Assembly (NCBI GenBank): GCA_030446505.1
Contig: JAUJND010000021.1
Span: 1 to 53,136 of the forward strand
Origin: Chroococcidiopsidaceae cyanobacterium YX2bin18
GTDB taxonomy: Bacteria > Cyanobacteriota > Cyanobacteriia > Cyanobacteriales > Chroococcidiopsidaceae
Direction of reading: 5' to 3'
DNA length: 53,136 bases
This document shows positions 19,957-29,202 of this stretch, in pieces (position 1 is the first letter of the stretch; every line of letters starts with the position of its first letter). Below the pieces are notes generated by a model, which had not been told where the DNA came from, did no database searches, and saw nothing but the letters and a program-made list of their open reading frames with translations. Both the position numbers and the translations under genes were made by a program.

Positions 19957-19986
19957 TTGAAAATACCTTAGTCGATTAACTATAAA
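19957..19986 (+). promoter_or_regulatory. Candidate rpiA promoter
   Basis: TTGAAA (19957-19962), 18 bases, TATAAA (19981-19986), ending 46 bases before the rpiA ATG, which has TAGGAG as ribosome site. It lies just outside the MITE-like repeat. Confidence 0.4.
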
Positions 19987-20032
19987 TTCCCACACAAATA
20001 TATACTAAACACGGCATATAGGAGTTTTTATC

Positions 20033-20737
20033 ATGACAGCAGATCCGATTAAGTTGATGAAGCAAGAAGTCGGCAAAGCCGCCGCAGACCGCGTGCAATC
20101 TGGTTCAATTGTGGGATTGGGTACGGGTTCAACAACAGCGTATACAATTCAGTTTTTGGGCGATCACCTGAAAACTGGTGAACTTAAAGATATTATTGGT
20201 ATTCCCACTTCATTTCAAGCAGAAGTGCTAGCAAAGCAGTACGGCATTCCTCTAACTACCTTAGATGCAGTTGACCACATTGATATTGCTATTGACGGAG
20301 CGGATGAAGTTGATCCGCAAAAAAATTTAATCAAAGGCGGTGGTGCTGCTCATACTCGTGAAAAAATTGTAGATTACCTGGCAAATCAGTTTATCGTTGT
20401 CGTGGATAGCTCAAAAATAGTAGAGCGACTCGGTTCGAGTTTTCCAGTTCCAGTGGAAGTAATCCCAATGGCGATCGCCCCAGTTATGCGAGCAATTGAA
20501 AAACTAGGCGGTAAACCAGAACTCCGGATGGGAGTTAAAAAAGCAGGGCCAGTGATTACAGATCGGGGTAATATGGTTGTTGATGTTAAATTCGATACTA
20601 TTAACGATCCAGCCACCTTGGAAAAGACACTAAATAATATCCCTGGTGTCCTAGAAAATGGTCTATTTGTAGGGGTTACAGATTTAGTTTTGGTTGGCGA
20701 AGTTAAAAATGGTGAACCAATAGTGCGAGAGATGTGA
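20033..20737 (+). CDS. rpiA: Ribose-5-phosphate isomerase A
   Basis: Interconverts ribose-5-phosphate and ribulose-5-phosphate; part of the Calvin cycle and pentose-phosphate pathway. 234 residues, standard length. Substrate-binding [10 protein letters not shown] (about 28-37), the catalytic-acid loop [19 protein letters not shown] (catalytic region) and the C-terminal [13 protein letters not shown] are present. ATG at 20033 follows TAGGAG by 8 bases. Intact. Confidence 0.96.
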   Translation: MTADPIKLMKQEVGKAAADRVQSGSIVGLGTGSTTAYTIQFLGDHLKTGELKDIIGIPTSFQAEVLAKQYGIPLTTLDAVDHIDIAIDGADEVDPQKNLIKGGGAAHTREKIVDYLANQFIVVVDSSKIVERLGSSFPVPVEVIPMAIAPVMRAIEKLGGKPELRMGVKKAGPVITDRGNMVVDVKFDTINDPATLEKTLNNIPGVLENGLFVGVTDLVLVGEVKNGEPIVREM

Positions 20738-20802
20738 AAAAGCGCTTGAGGATAAACGTCATTAGTCGGTAATTGCCACTTTGCAGTATTTAAAATAAAT
20801 AT

Positions 20803-22096
20803 ATGATGCAATACCGACGATTTGGACGTACAGAGTTGCAGATGCCGCTTTTCTCTTGCGGTGGTATGCGCTATCAATTTAAGTGGCAAGATGTCCCCGC
20901 GTGGCAAATTCCGCAAGATAATCAACAAAATCTCGCAGCAACGATTCGACAAGCTATAGAATTTGGGATTAACCACATTGAAACTGCCCGTGGTTACGGT
21001 ACATCCGAAATGCAATTAGGACAGATTCTACCCACTTTAGAGCGACACAAACTAATTATTCAGACAAAAATTTCTGCTAACAACGATCCTCAAGAGTTTC
21101 GGCGCAATTTTGATAAATCACTAGCTAATTTGAAGTTAGACTACGTTGATTTGCTGGGGCTACATGGCATTAATAATGCTGAGACACTGCACAATAGCAT
21201 TCGAGAAAATGGCTGTTTGGAAGTTGCGAAGCAGCTGCAAGCGCAAGGAAAAGTTAGGTTCATCGGCTTTTCTACACATGGCGCAACAGATATTATTTTG
21301 CAAGCGATCGCCACTGATCAGTTCGACTATGTTAATTTGCATTGGTATTACATTAATCAACTAAATTGGGCTGCGATTGCGCCAATAGCCATGATATGGG
21401 TGTATTTATCATTAGCCCATCCGATAAAGGCGGGATGCTCTATAAGCCATCGCAAAAGTTAGTAGATTTATGTCATCCTCTGAGTCCAATTGTGTTTAAT
21501 AATTTGTTTTGCCTAAGTCATTCCCAAGTACATACCCTGAGTGTTGGCGCAGCAAAACCGCAGGACTTTAATGAACACTTAAAAACTTTGGAATTGTTAG
21601 AGCGATCAGTTGAGATTTTGCCACCGATTTTGGCACGGTTGGAGCAAGAGGCATACGCCCAACTTGGAGAACACTGGATGAAAACCTGGCACATAGGCTT
21701 ACCCAAATTCAACGAAACTCCTGGTAATGTAAATATTCCGGTGATTTTGTGGCTGAGGAATTTAGCGATCGCCTACGATATGACCGAATATGCCAAAATG
21801 CGCTACAACCTCTTGGGTAACGGAAGTCATTGGTTTCCAGGTGCAAACGCAGACAAGGTTAATACCTAAATCTACAGCAGTGTCTGTCCCACAGTCCCCA
21901 CGCTGATAAAATTCCCACCTTACTTAAAGAAGCTCACCAGTTATTAGGGGCGAAGTTGTCCGGCGGCGATCGCAGCAGTGAAAAGTATTTTGAATCATGT
22001 GAGTACAAGCGCCAGGAAGCAGCCTTGATTGAAACACCTGGTGCAGGTGATAGACGGCACAGCTACTTGAGTGTTTTGGAGCAAATACTGCTGTAA
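20803..22096 (+). pseudogene. Aldo/keto reductase family oxidoreductase, two frameshifts
   Basis: TIM-barrel NADPH-dependent oxidoreductase of the subgroup with a Cys-poor ferredoxin-like tail, substrate unknown. Start MQYRRFGRTELQMPLFSCGGMRYQ; then NHIETARGYGTSE (catalytic Tyr region), LIIQTKI, LKLDYVDLLGLHGIN and a VRFIGFSTHG strand. One base missing near 21380 shifts to the frame carrying NSHDMGVFIISPSDKGGMLY and NNLFCLSHSQVHTLSVGA, and continuing to WFPGANADKV. A second shift near 21866 uncovers LQQCLSHSPHADKIPTLLKEAHQLLG and a further 45 residues to TAA 22094-22096. The tail after LLG is longer than in relatives I recall. Otherwise well conserved, so errors rather than decay are probable. 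Confidence 0.82.
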
Positions 22097-22303
22097 AGGT
22101 AGTAGAGGTAGGGAGTCAAATATTTGCTCCTACATCTTCGCTTTCCTCTTGCAACCGAATTGAGAGCAATAAGCAGCAAAATCTATCGAATTAGCGATAT
22201 AAGAGCTATTTTGTAAGTGTTAAAAATGTGTAATCTATCTGATATTTCGCTAAAAATAGCCTAGTATCTAATTTTTTAGCTAATTTCTAGTGAGGAGTAA
22301 GAA

Positions 22304-23293
22304 ATGAATAGTATTTTTGCCAAAAATGGCTCTTTTCTAGTAAGTCTAGCGGCGTTAGCGCAGCTTGCCGCAGGTATTGCTGTAGTTGGAATTGGGTTAC
22401 CTGCCCACGCAGAAATTAATCCAGGCAACACAGATCCAGAAACATTGCTTTCTATTAGCGAATTGTCTTTACAGCAGACAGGAACTGCTACTCTAGCGCC
22501 TGAAACCGCAGCCAGCACCCAGACTCCATCTGCGCTAGTTGCAGCACCTATCATTGATTCTTTAGCCGCAGCGGGAGTGCAACCAACAATCTCAAGCAGT
22601 GATTTCACCAGCTTACAACAAGAAATTCCAGCAACAAATGAACCTAACCCAACTAGGCTAGAAACTAATACCGATTCTCAGCAACTACAAACTACTCCAG
22701 CAAAAGCTGCGATGCCTGCGGCGGATGCCTACGCGCCAGCACCAGTTCCCGGCACAACAGCAACCTCAGCTGCGACTCTGGCAACACCTCGCGCTCCCCA
22801 AATAACACCTACCCCGAAAACACCTGATGCCGACGAAGTGGCTCAAATTGATGTTGACCCAGGGACACCCACTTTTGGTAGTGACAGCTATATCGGCATC
22901 GCTGGCAATATTGGTCTAGATGGTGAGTCATCTTTGGGCGACAGTAGCTTCATGGTGATCAGCAAAGTTGGACTAACAACGAGAATAGCGGTGCGACCTT
23001 CGGTGGCGATTGAAAGTGATCCCGTATTTCTAATTCCCGTCACTTATGACTTTAGATTAAGAGCAGTAGATGCTTTTACAGAACGGTTGCCTATAGCTCC
23101 TTATGTGGGGGGTGGTATAGCAATTGCAACTGGCGACGATAGTGAAGTTGGACCCTTGGTGACTGCTGGTGCTGATTTTCCGATAACTTCTCGATTTACA
23201 GCAACGGCTGCTGTGAATGCAGCTTTTTTCGATGAAACTGATATCGGGATTTTAATTGGAATCGGTTACAACTTCTCAGCATTAGGATTATAG
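22304..23293 (+). CDS. Secreted outer-membrane beta-barrel-like protein
   Basis: 329 residues with a Sec signal peptide (hydrophobic LVSLAALAQLAAGIAVVGIGL, cleavage after AHA at about residue 36). A Thr/Ala/Pro-rich low-complexity segment (about 45-180) leads to a C-terminal domain of alternating Gly/aromatic beta strands (SYIGIAGNIGL, FMVISKVGLTTRIAV, APYVGGGIAIATGD, FTATAAVNAAFF, GILIGIGYNFSALGL). The strand pattern suggests a small outer-membrane barrel. The ribosome site GAGGAG precedes the ATG. Function unknown; the long disordered linker may span the peptidoglycan. Confidence 0.7.
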   Translation: MNSIFAKNGSFLVSLAALAQLAAGIAVVGIGLPAHAEINPGNTDPETLLSISELSLQQTGTATLAPETAASTQTPSALVAAPIIDSLAAAGVQPTISSSDFTSLQQEIPATNEPNPTRLETNTDSQQLQTTPAKAAMPAADAYAPAPVPGTTATSAATLATPRAPQITPTPKTPDADEVAQIDVDPGTPTFGSDSYIGIAGNIGLDGESSLGDSSFMVISKVGLTTRIAVRPSVAIESDPVFLIPVTYDFRLRAVDAFTERLPIAPYVGGGIAIATGDDSEVGPLVTAGADFPITSRFTATAAVNAAFFDETDIGILIGIGYNFSALGL

Positions 23294-23300
23294 AGATGTG

Positions 23301-23336
23301 AGCAGTTAGTAGTTAATAACTCAATTGCTAACTGCT
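23301..23336. terminator. Hairpin between convergent genes
   Basis: Perfect 9-bp stem AGCAGTTAG (23301-23309) / CTAACTGCT (23328-23336) in the 54-base gap between two converging genes; likely a shared terminator although there is no strong T tract. Confidence 0.5.
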
Positions 23337-23347
23337 AATCATTTCTT

Positions 23348-24661
23348 CTACTGAGGAGTAACTTTGTCAATTGCAGTTAGTTTGCCATCGTCTGTGACTT
23401 GCCAGACATCGTAAACTCCAATTACATCACCGTTTTGATCGATATCCACATTACCGCTGGCTCCTTGGTAGTTAATATCCTTTCCTTCACGCAGTAACTT
23501 TAGTCCCTGACAAACATCACTAACTTCTGTACCAGGAGCATTAGCAACTTCACTAATTTTGCTCTGAATACTCTCGCCCGTATTAGACTTAGCCGCTTGC
23601 GCTGCCAATACTAATAGCGCTGTGGCATCCCAAGATTGCGGAACATATTCTCCTGGTGCCTGATTATTTTTAGATTGCCATAACTGATTTAAAGCTTGTA
23701 ATGCTTTCCCATCCGCACCAGGTACTGTGCCGATCGCGCCAGTAACAATAAATTTGCCGTCACTGGATTTGCCAACTTTCGCCGGAAAACCAGCTGACTT
23801 CACACCGTCTGTCAACATAACTTGTACCCCTTGACTCACACCTTGTTGGTAAGCTGATTTCAGTAATAAACTGCCTGTTTCTTCGTAAAGAACAGCAACC
23901 ACAGCATCCGGTTTACCAGCAAAAGCAGCAGCAGCTTCGGTTTCAAAAGTCGTTGCTTTGGGATCATAGCGTGTGGGACTAGCTTCATTGACAACAGTTC
24001 CTCCCAACTTTTTGAAGGCTTGGACAAAAGCTTGTTCAAAGCCAACGCCGTAGTCATTGTTAATCACTACAGTAGAAACTCGTTTAAAGCCTTTCTCGCT
24101 TGCGAGTTTAGCTAATGCTTGAGCTTGGTAGGTATCGGGAGGAGCAGTACGCGCCCAGTAGCCATTAAAGTCTCCTTTTTTTGCGCGTTCAGTAAAGACG
24201 GGGCTGGTGCTGCCAGGAGAAATCAGCATCACTTTATTCCGTACAGCAATTGGTACAGCGGCACTGGAAACACTGCTAGCAAAAGAGCCAACTACACCAG
24301 CAACATCATCAACTTCTGCCAACTTAGTCATAGCGGCAGCACCTGCTCTGGGATCGGTTTGGTCATCTTGGGCAATCAGCGTTACTGGTTCTCCATTAAC
24401 ACCGCCGCAAGCGTTGACAGTTTCAACGAGAGTAGGGACAGCACCTACCATCTGCTGTCCGATCGCAGCTAAGTCACCAGTTGAAGGTAACAATGAACCA
24501 ATCTTGAGTCCCTTGGCACTAGTAGGAGCATTTGAGCTAGCTGGGCTGGCACTATTCCCTTCTCCTGTATTATTGCCAGTAGTGCTTTGACAAGCAGCTA
24601 GAACAATTGCTAGGGTAGCTAGATATACGAACGCTGGGTTAGGTTTATGCATAGGTTTCAA
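23348..24661 (-). CDS. ABC transporter substrate-binding lipoprotein, branched-chain/neutral amino-acid type
   Basis: 437-residue periplasmic binding protein of the LivJ/NatB class. The lipobox LAAC places the lipidated Cys at residue 24, followed by a Ser/Asn-rich tether. Then KIGSLLPSTGDLAAIGQQM, VTLIAQDDQTDP, VAGVVGSFASSVSSAAVPIA, LISPGSTSPVFTE, STVVINNDYGVGFEQAF and VPQSWDATALLVLAA, the usual order of this fold. No permease or ATPase genes are adjacent, as is common for cyanobacterial Nat systems, whose subunits are scattered. The chromosomal neighbour on the left of the integrated element. Confidence 0.9.
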   Translation of the reverse strand: MKPMHKPNPAFVYLATLAIVLAACQSTTGNNTGEGNSASPASSNAPTSAKGLKIGSLLPSTGDLAAIGQQMVGAVPTLVETVNACGGVNGEPVTLIAQDDQTDPRAGAAAMTKLAEVDDVAGVVGSFASSVSSAAVPIAVRNKVMLISPGSTSPVFTERAKKGDFNGYWARTAPPDTYQAQALAKLASEKGFKRVSTVVINNDYGVGFEQAFVQAFKKLGGTVVNEASPTRYDPKATTFETEAAAAFAGKPDAVVAVLYEETGSLLLKSAYQQGVSQGVQVMLTDGVKSAGFPAKVGKSSDGKFIVTGAIGTVPGADGKALQALNQLWQSKNNQAPGEYVPQSWDATALLVLAAQAAKSNTGESIQSKISEVANAPGTEVSDVCQGLKLLREGKDINYQGASGNVDIDQNGDVIGVYDVWQVTDDGKLTAIDKVTPQ

Positions 24662-24746
24662 CTACTCAATTGCTGATGAATTAAATCAAATCATTCTCAC
24701 ACAATTGTGTATGGGAGCTTGATTTTATGACAATTATTGAGTAGTT
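24660..24746. promoter_or_regulatory. Inverted repeats upstream of the binding-protein gene
   Basis: AACTACTCAAT (24660-24670) and ATTGAGTAGTT (24736-24746) are perfect 11-bp inverted copies 65 bases apart. Between them lies the perfect 12-bp palindrome ACACAATTGTGT (24699-24710). Both sit in the promoter region of the lipoprotein gene and could be regulator sites. Confidence 0.4.
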
Positions 24747-24779
24747 CCACCTAAAAAAATTTAAATCTCAAAAATTAAA

Positions 24780-24844
24780 ACGGAGAGGGAGGGATTCGAA
24801 CCCTCGGTACGGTCTTACGATTCGTACAACAGATTAGCAATCTG
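24780..24844 (-). other. Left attachment site: displaced 3' half of tRNA-Ser(GCU)
   Basis: Reads on the minus strand as anticodon arm (loop TTGCTAA, anticodon GCT), a 21-base variable arm (24807-24827), T arm (GGTTCGAATCC) and acceptor 3' strand CCTCTCCG. There is no D arm or 5' acceptor strand, so it is not a working tRNA. The variable arm differs completely from that of the intact gene at 40282-40370 while the flanking blocks are the same. Confidence 0.85.
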
Positions 24845-24914
24845 TTGTGAATCTTGAAAGCATTGTTGTAATGTAGATGTAATAAAGCTTTTAGTTTGCA
24901 GAAAACAGACATCT

Positions 24915-24933
24915 ATTCCAAAACTATTCCAAA
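24915..24933. promoter_or_regulatory. Putative integrase arm-type site, left end
   Basis: ATTCCAAAACTATTCCAAA occurs here, touching the integrase ATG, and identically at 40226-40244 near the other end. Paired copies of a short word flanking the attachment core are typical of tyrosine-recombinase arm sites; the overlap with the integrase start suggests autoregulation. Confidence 0.55.
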
Positions 24934-26264
24934 ATGCTAGAGAAAGATTTAAGGTATCCCGCCAGACGTACTAAGGCTCAAATGGACGCTGAGGCTATGC
25001 AGAAACTTGTTGCTGAAGAAGTAGACAAGGCTAATCAGTTTCTCCAAGCTCAAGGAGTCAGAGTGAAGCTGCTGAAGAACGCAAATAGCATCCAGCTAAC
25101 TGCGACGCTACCAGTCAGAGCAGGCGACACCCCGACCAGCCAGAAAGGTACTAAGCAGTATCGGATTTCTCACTTAAAATGCTTTGCTAACTTGGACGGC
25201 ATCAAGAAAGCTATTAAAAAGCTTGTCACCTTGATGACCTGGTTAAGTCTGGAAGATTCTCATGGGCTGAATACTTACCCAAAGAACAAGAAAAGACTAG
25301 CCCTAAGACTTGGAGAGAATTAATTGAAAGTTACCAGGAACACTACTGGGTCACTCATGCTAAAAGTCGAAAGAGTCTGAATACTTGGGATAAGTCATAT
25401 TCTGATTTATTTAAGAAGTTAGAACTAGATGTATCAATCAGTAACGAGTCAATACTAAATGCAATCAAGAAAACTGATGCTAGCACAGTAACCCGACATC
25501 ATCTGATTAGGGTATTAAAAAGCATTGTGCAAGTTTGCTGATTTTAAATATGACTTTTCACCCTATACTTGCTCCCAGTCTAAAATTCATCGGAAGGAGC
25601 GAATCATTCCGTCAGACGATCAGATTATTAAAGCTTGGCAAACAATGCCAGATGAAGAAACTAAATGGACTTTTGGCATGGTTGCAACCTATGGGTTAAG
25701 ACCGGAAGAAATTTTTATTAATCTCAACCTGGAAGATTATCTTAGTCCCAGTAATACAATTAATATTTTTCCGTGTAGACAAAGACTGCAAAACAGGCGA
25801 GAGAAAAGTATTGCCGCTTAAACCTGAATGGGTTGAGCTATTTGATTTAAAGAATCCCAAGGTTTAAAAACAAATGCTAAAAAGCTAGAAACTATCATCA
25901 GTTGGGTAAACAAGAAATTCCGCAGATCTCCTTATTGGAAGATGGGAGCTTACAACTTAAGACACAGCTACGCGATCAGAGGTCACAAGTACGGCATTCC
26001 TCTTGCTGATATGGCGAGATATATGGGTCACGATATTGAAACTCATGTCAAGAGTATCAACGCTGGATTGGTATAGATACCATGATTGATGTTTATCTAG
26101 AGGCTACTAGTTCTAAACAGAAATCAAGAAAGTCTTTATTAACTGAAAATGCAGTCTTAACAGTTGATAACAATCAGCTTAAAGAAGAAAATGAAAAATT
26201 AAAGCAATCACTAGCTGAGCTAGAAATGCAAATTAGGCTAATCAGGGAATTGCAACGCAGTTGA
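24934..26264 (+). pseudogene. Tyrosine recombinase / phage integrase, multiply frameshifted
   Basis: Site-specific recombinase of the element. Starts at the ATG 24934 (MLEKDLRYPARRTKAQMDAE). An N-terminal arm/core-binding region follows in shifting frames (SQKGTKQYRIS; WRELIESYQEHYWVTHAKS; LNTWDKSYSDLFKKL; ASTVTRHHLIRVLKSI). The catalytic domain keeps the first Arg (ATYGLRPEEIF), the H-x-x-R box (YNLRHSYAIRGH) and the GH box (MARYMGHDIETH). The catalytic Tyr appears as KSYQRW only if one T is added near 26057. A C-terminal leucine-rich coiled coil (LKEENEKLKQSLAELE) completes a protein of about 440 residues. At least four indels separate the pieces. Relatives are common in cyanobacteria (LRH...MGH arrangement). 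Family is certain; whether it is dead or misread is not. Confidence 0.85.
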
Positions 26265-26268
26265 TAAA

Positions 26269-26475
26269 TCAGATGTCTAAATTAAAATTTTCAGCAACAA
26301 ACCTCTCTAACTGCTCAGGTGTAGACTTGCTAAATTTATCAATCGCTCTTTCTAAAAGTTCAAAGCGCCAGCTGCTAGCGTGAACACCTGTATGCTGCTG
26401 CAATTTCTTAGAAGCAATAACAAGGGCGATCGCCATTATCAACCCAACATTCAAGTAGGCTGCTTTGCTCCTCAC
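26269..26475 (-). CDS. Small single-span membrane protein coupled to the endolysin
   Basis: 68 residues from GTG 26475. That GTG overlaps the restored endolysin stop (GTGA), implying translational coupling. One hydrophobic segment near the N-terminus (LNVGLIMAIALVIASKK) is followed by a charged helical tail (SSWRFELLERAIDKF, PEQLERFVAENF). The position after a cell-wall hydrolase suits a holin- or spanin-like accessory, but I recognise no family. Confidence 0.5.
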   Translation of the reverse strand: MRSKAAYLNVGLIMAIALVIASKKLQQHTGVHASSWRFELLERAIDKFSKSTPEQLERFVAENFNLDI

Positions 26476-27320
26476 GCTAGACCCAAGTGACTTCGCGTTC
26501 CCATGCCGACGACACCATCAGCGTCCAGCCGGAGCTTGCTTGATACTTACGCACTGCTTTTTGAGTCACTTGGCCCAAACACCCCATCCGCTTCAGTCAA
26601 AAAAACCTTTTTTCACTAGTGCCTGTTGCATCTCCATCACGTAGGAGCCGCTCATTCCGAAAGACAGCGAGGGCGAAAATGTTGTTACAACCTTGGGGAT
26701 AGGTTTTGCTTCAACGGACTCTTTAGGGGTATGGCGAAATCCGTATCCGAAACCGACATCAGCGCGGCGTGTGTGTGCGCTCCAAACTTGCCATCCTCAG
26801 AAATCTTGCTTGCTGGATAGTTTAGATTCCACAACTGCTGGAAAGCCTTGGTACTTAAAATCTCAGTCTTTAGCTCCCGGCTTTGTAATCGAAGTGCATT
26901 GGGTCAAAGCTCCCTATCCAGTCCCAGCCGTGATGTTCAAGGTGTCGCTTCCATCCGGGGTGCATCCTCAACATCTAAAGATAAACCTGAGTTGTGATTA
27001 GACAGTCCTGGTTGTGCTGCTGCAAGGATGCCGCAACGTTTATGTTGAGAGTGAGCATGAAGAATTGCTTGTTGTGCCAGCGTCCGATAAGCGCTATTGA
27101 CTACCATCACACGACCACCGCGATCGCTTATCGCCAGTTCCAGCGCTCTGAGGGCTGGCTTTTGCAGATATGGGTGACAGCCAGCGCCGATCCGAACGGG
27201 TAGATGATCAAACCGAACTAACACCCCTGGCGCTATCCTTTCGATTTGATTAATCAGTTGTAGATCAAGCGCTCTTATTCCGGCTGTAGAACAATTTTGG
27301 TATTGGTAAAGCGTAGCCAC
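26472..27320 (-). pseudogene. Endolysin: M15 peptidase plus two peptidoglycan-binding domains, frameshifted
   Basis: N-terminal M15 (VanY/D-Ala-D-Ala carboxypeptidase-like) domain: VNSAYRTLAQQAIL, then LSNHNSGLSLDVED giving the zinc-binding His and Asp, and, after a shift near 26945, GWDWIGSFDPMHFDY with the third ligand. The same strand then shows a peptidoglycan-binding repeat (STKAFQQLWNLNYPASKISEDGKFG in pieces) and a second one (MEMQQALVKKGFF, ADGVFGP, VTQKAVRKYQAS, LDADGVVGMGT), stopping at 26472. About 280 residues when joined. At least four indels. Likely the lysis enzyme of the phage-like element, although it is encoded opposite to the structural block. Confidence 0.75.
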
Positions 27321-27432
27321 AATGTTTTTTCTGGGTGAATTGTTTGGCGCGATCGTAACATCAGTCAGAACATTTGTACTAAAGCTGTTTTTGAGTTAAA
27401 ACTGTGTAGTAATTCAGCGCGAGGTTTCACAT

Positions 27433-28114
27433 TTGGCTTGGTCTGCTGTAGGCACTCCGATATTTTTAAAAACTGATTGGCAATATACAGAGCCAGTAAT
27501 AGGTAGCTATTTCAAATTCAAACATTCCAGCTTTCCAAACACTAATTCCTACTTGCTAGCTCAGGCACAATTTAATCCTGATAATTCAGTTGAGTTAGCA
27601 GATATCCAAGAACTAAAGGCAAGTAGTGAGGCTGAAATTGTTTGCTTAAAGTCAATTCCAGTATTCACTAATCGCCGTCTTGCAATTAAGAAAGTTGCAA
27701 AACAGCCTGGCTTTGGATCAGAACTACGGCGCGTGATTCGTGCAGATTTGCTGACTGATACAGACATTGAATTTACAAACGGCGCTCAGCTTAGTCAGTA
27801 GCTATTGAATCATCAGATGATTACACCGAAGCCGCTAGTCAATCTTCAACATATTGCACAATTACAAATGTAAATGCGTCTACAACTTCTGTTGCAATAC
27901 TGCCACCGAACACTAATCGCAAAGGTGCGATACTGCAAAATAATTCAGCCTCAAACTTATATCTTGAATTCACTGCTGCTGCTACAAATGCAAGCGTTCA
28001 AAACTTGTACCTGGTTCCTACTACGAAATTCCCTACAATTTCACAGGAATGATTAACGGGATTTGGGACACAGCATCAACTACAAATGGCGTAATTGTTA
28101 AGGAGTTTAGCTGA
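27433..28114 (+). pseudogene. Phage-like structural protein, two frameshifts
   Basis: First gene of the plus-strand block. From TTG 27433 (GAGG 8 bases before) the first 120 residues run to GAQLSQ. Removing the shift near 27797 continues into VAIESSDDYTEAASQSSTY, CTITNVNASTTSVAILPP, NRKGAILQNNSASNLYLEF, and after another shift near 28020 YEIPYNFTGMINGIWDTAS and the end VIVKEFS-stop (28112-28114). The ending pattern (a strand with YEIPY, then G-x-I-x-GIW and a terminal VKEFS) is one I associate with small virion proteins in cyanobacterial prophages. Exact role unknown. Its stop overlaps the next ATG (TGATG). Confidence 0.6.
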
Positions 28115-28885
28115 TGCCTTTAACTAATCCACCTCTACCAAATCCAGGTGCTTCCATTAATGTGCTTACCTCTAATGGCATTATCTGGAAATCAGCCGCT
28201 CCCTGCTGCGGGAAGTACAACTACACCCACAACAGAATCAAGTGACGAATACTTTAGTAATGTTGTTCTGCTTCTACACATGTATGGTACTAATGGCAGT
28301 AACACATTCACTGACTTAAAGGGTAAAACAGTAACGCCTTCGGGTAATGCTCAAATTAGTACAGCGCAAAGTAAGTTTGGTGGGGCATCTGGTTATTTTG
28401 ATGGGAGTGGAGATTCTTTAAGCATCACAAAAGCTGATTTAGATATTAGTAATGCTGGTGATTTGACAGTTGAAGGATTTTTGTACACTAGCTCAAGTAG
28501 CAATCAAATTATCTATACAACTTATAACCTTCCCCAAGGCTCACAACAATACAGTGCTTTCTTGCTAAGGAATGATCAGTTTCAACTAGCAGGGGTTACT
28601 GGTGAAATCCTCATGGCTCCTGTCTTAAATCAATGGCAACATATAGCAGTTACAAGACAAGGTAGTACATGGCGACTATTTCTTGAGGGAGTCTTGCAAG
28701 GCTCAAAAGAATCTAGTGCAAGCATTGCTCAAGCAGGTTCCTCTTTTATTGGTGGTAGTCCAGGTGATAACAATATAGGGAATCACTGGTTATCTGGATA
28801 TTTAGATGAATTTCGCATCACTAAAGGCATCGCCCGTTACACAGCAAATTTCACACCTCCAACAACACCATTCCCTAATAATTAA
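28114..28885 (+). pseudogene. LamG/concanavalin-like domain protein (possible tail or surface-adhesion protein), frameshift near N-terminus
   Basis: ATG 28114 overlaps the previous stop and gives MPLTNPPLPNPGAS; the frame then shifts near 28150 into the long frame. That frame contains a laminin-G/concanavalin A-like lectin domain: YFSNVVLLLHMYGTNG, FTDLKGKTVT, SKFGGASGYFDGSGDSLSI, GDLTVEGFLYT, NQWQHIAVTRQGSTWRLFLEG and the ending LDEFRITKGIARYT...TPPTTPFP. Such domains on phage particles usually bind host glycans. Total about 257 residues. The terminal TAA overlaps the next ATG (TAATG). Confidence 0.75.
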
Positions 28886-29202
28886 TGACAGATTTTGCAC
28901 TTACTGATATTCCACCAAATGTTCGCACCGTTGAGAAGCTGGCTGTTTGGTGTGCAGAGGTTCTACAGAACTTGTACCCAAATGCAACAGTTGTTGACTT
29001 TTTGGATGAGAATGGAGAACCTGTTCAATCTCGCGCTATTCAATCTAATAAGTTTTTCTACGATGCGGTAGCACCTGCTGAATGGCGACACGCATCAAGG
29101 ATGGCGCTGCGTATAACAAACCAACATCAAGTTAGTGGAAATGTTTATAACCACGTAATTGACCTCGGACAATTGCCAATTCCAGCAGGGATGAAAGCCT
29201 AA
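28885..29202 (+). CDS. Hypothetical phage-like protein, 105 residues
   Basis: Intact small protein (MTDFALTDIPPNVRTVEKLAVW ... GQLPIPAGMKA). No family recognised. No signal peptide or membrane segment; mixed alpha/beta composition with an N-terminal helix (VEKLAVWCAEVLQNLY). It begins in a TAATG overlap with the LamG gene and ends in a TAATG overlap with the large gene, so the three are translated as a unit; a small virion or chaperone protein for the large one is possible. Confidence 0.65.
   Translation: MTDFALTDIPPNVRTVEKLAVWCAEVLQNLYPNATVVDFLDENGEPVQSRAIQSNKFFYDAVAPAEWRHASRMALRITNQHQVSGNVYNHVIDLGQLPIPAGMKA

Noticed and set aside
20386..21015. 209-residue minus-strand frame across rpiA and the aldo/keto reductase
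   Set aside because: It is antisense to two conserved genes and the intergenic gap, and its composition is that of a mirror frame.
24781..24850. A second tRNA-Ser gene
   Set aside because: Only the anticodon arm, variable arm, T arm and 3' acceptor strand are present; no D arm or 5' acceptor strand can be found upstream, so it is an attachment-site remnant.
26626..27001. Plus-strand frames across the endolysin
   Set aside because: They oppose a minus-strand M15/peptidoglycan-binding gene whose motifs are clear in pieces.
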